From: Neelides folsomi
Taxonomy: Eukaryota; Arthropoda; Collembola; Neelipleona; Neelidae
Direction: 5' to 3'
NCBI GenBank assembly: GCA_034687125.1
Contig: JAQGBZ010000138.1
Span: 1 to 64,000, forward strand
Length of the DNA stretch: 64,000 nucleotides
Both the position numbers and the translations under genes were made by a program. Shown in pieces: positions 63,268-64,000 of the stretch (its first letter is position 1; each line of letters starts with the position of its first letter). Below the pieces are notes generated by a model. That model was given only the letters and a program-made list of their open reading frames with translations. It ran no database searches and was not told the DNA's origin.

Positions 63268-64000
63268 CTGTGAAGAGAAATTGAGAGGATTAAAAACACG
63301 AAAGCCATTCTGGGCTCGAATTAAAGACGCCTCACGCCATCGACGTGGAAATATCTTCCTAATGGCCTACCTGCTGGGAATAGGTAACACGAGAGTGTGG
63401 CGACTACATCAAACCCAAGAACCACTGCGATCACCAAAGTTAGTGAAATCACTTTCTTACCACCCATTCTCAAATTAATTCCCTAGCCTCATTCGCTCCT
63501 TCCTTAATTAATAGTCCTTCTCAACGAGAGAGTTTATTCTTTCTTAAACTCCGTGCGAACCACTGTCGAGTAATTGCTTGTACTCAAACGCTAACTCGAG
63601 GTCAACGGTCGTGCTGATTCGAACTAAAGCTTATCTGGAGAAGATGAAATACGAGGGGGCGTCGTTTACAAGGAGATATTATGAGAAATGAATAGGTGGA
63701 GGGCGAGGCAGGTGAAAGTCCCGAGGAGCAAAAGACTCTGTGATGGGTAGAGAAGAAGCTGTGAAGGAGAAATGGTTCCTAAATCCACTGGCAGCTTTCA
63801 AGCCCGGACGAAAATTGCGAGTGGTGTTGAAAACATTAGGACAGTTAAAAGCAACACGCTTGCCTACTCACTCTCTTTACTCGATCCTCTTCATGAAGAG
63901 GAAGAAGAAAGCATTACATTTGTTCCATTAAGAACCGCCTTAGCCCCTGGAACTCTTTCCGCTCCTTTGCCAACTTGCAAAAAGTCGTTTGTATAATCTA
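63268..64000 (-). other. Agrin intron continuing past the right edge
   Basis: Sequence upstream of the first agrin exon in the window. Because that exon starts in phase 1 with a CAG acceptor, this is intron leading to further 5' exons outside the window. No exon was recognised here. Confidence 0.6.

Overview
This is an AT-rich eukaryotic (animal) nuclear window with small exons, GT-AG introns mostly of 60-300 bp, and a few introns of several kb. A Tweedle-family cuticle protein gene points to an arthropod. The compact AT-rich introns, Tc1 and hAT debris and overall gene style would suit a crustacean such as a copepod; that last step is inference, not something read directly. Splice sites were placed by hand. 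For the well-recognised genes the exon phases close perfectly: all 28 agrin exons in the window sum to one uninterrupted frame.

Layout. (1) 120-4290, minus: ankyrin-repeat protein with a duplicated module and a long acidic tail, running off the left edge. (2) 4899-9300, plus: DLEC1 (CFAP81)-like ASH-domain ciliary protein, divergent from (1) and C-terminally short. (3) 9690-15460, minus: IFT80, 11 exons, convergent with DLEC1. One intron holds a TA-flanked, internally deleted Tc1-like transposon (11893-13262). (4) 15809-16863, minus: PPIH (spliceosomal cyclophilin H). (5) about 17.5-25.5 kb, plus: GIGYF translational repressor, 15 coding exons after a probable 5'UTR exon. (6) 26648-27529, minus: p23/PTGES3 co-chaperone, whose last intron appears to be GC-AG. 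(7) 29462-31000, minus: unrecognised three-exon gene with a Glu/Asp-rich tract. (8) 31-37 kb: gene-poor. (9) 37095-38113, plus: Tweedle cuticle protein. (10) 38846-40026, minus: armadillo-like, possibly CFAP69-type fragment. (11) 40.0-42.7 kb: gene-poor. (12) 42763-63267, minus: agrin, 28 exons covering eight follistatin/Kazal modules, two laminin-EGF modules and three LG domains; the 5' end lies beyond the right edge. A 361-bp hAT-type MITE with a perfect 8-bp target-site duplication sits in one agrin intron.

The most interesting signal is in agrin. A 222-nt exon of symmetric phase (2-2), encoding 74 strongly acidic residues, lies exactly where vertebrate agrin carries its alternatively spliced z-insert in LG3. 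Both inclusion and skipping keep the frame. Other points of note are the GC-AG intron in p23, Trp-to-Phe at the cyclosporin-contact position of PPIH, the shortened DLEC1 beside IFT80, and an agrin that lacks a recognisable SEA domain.
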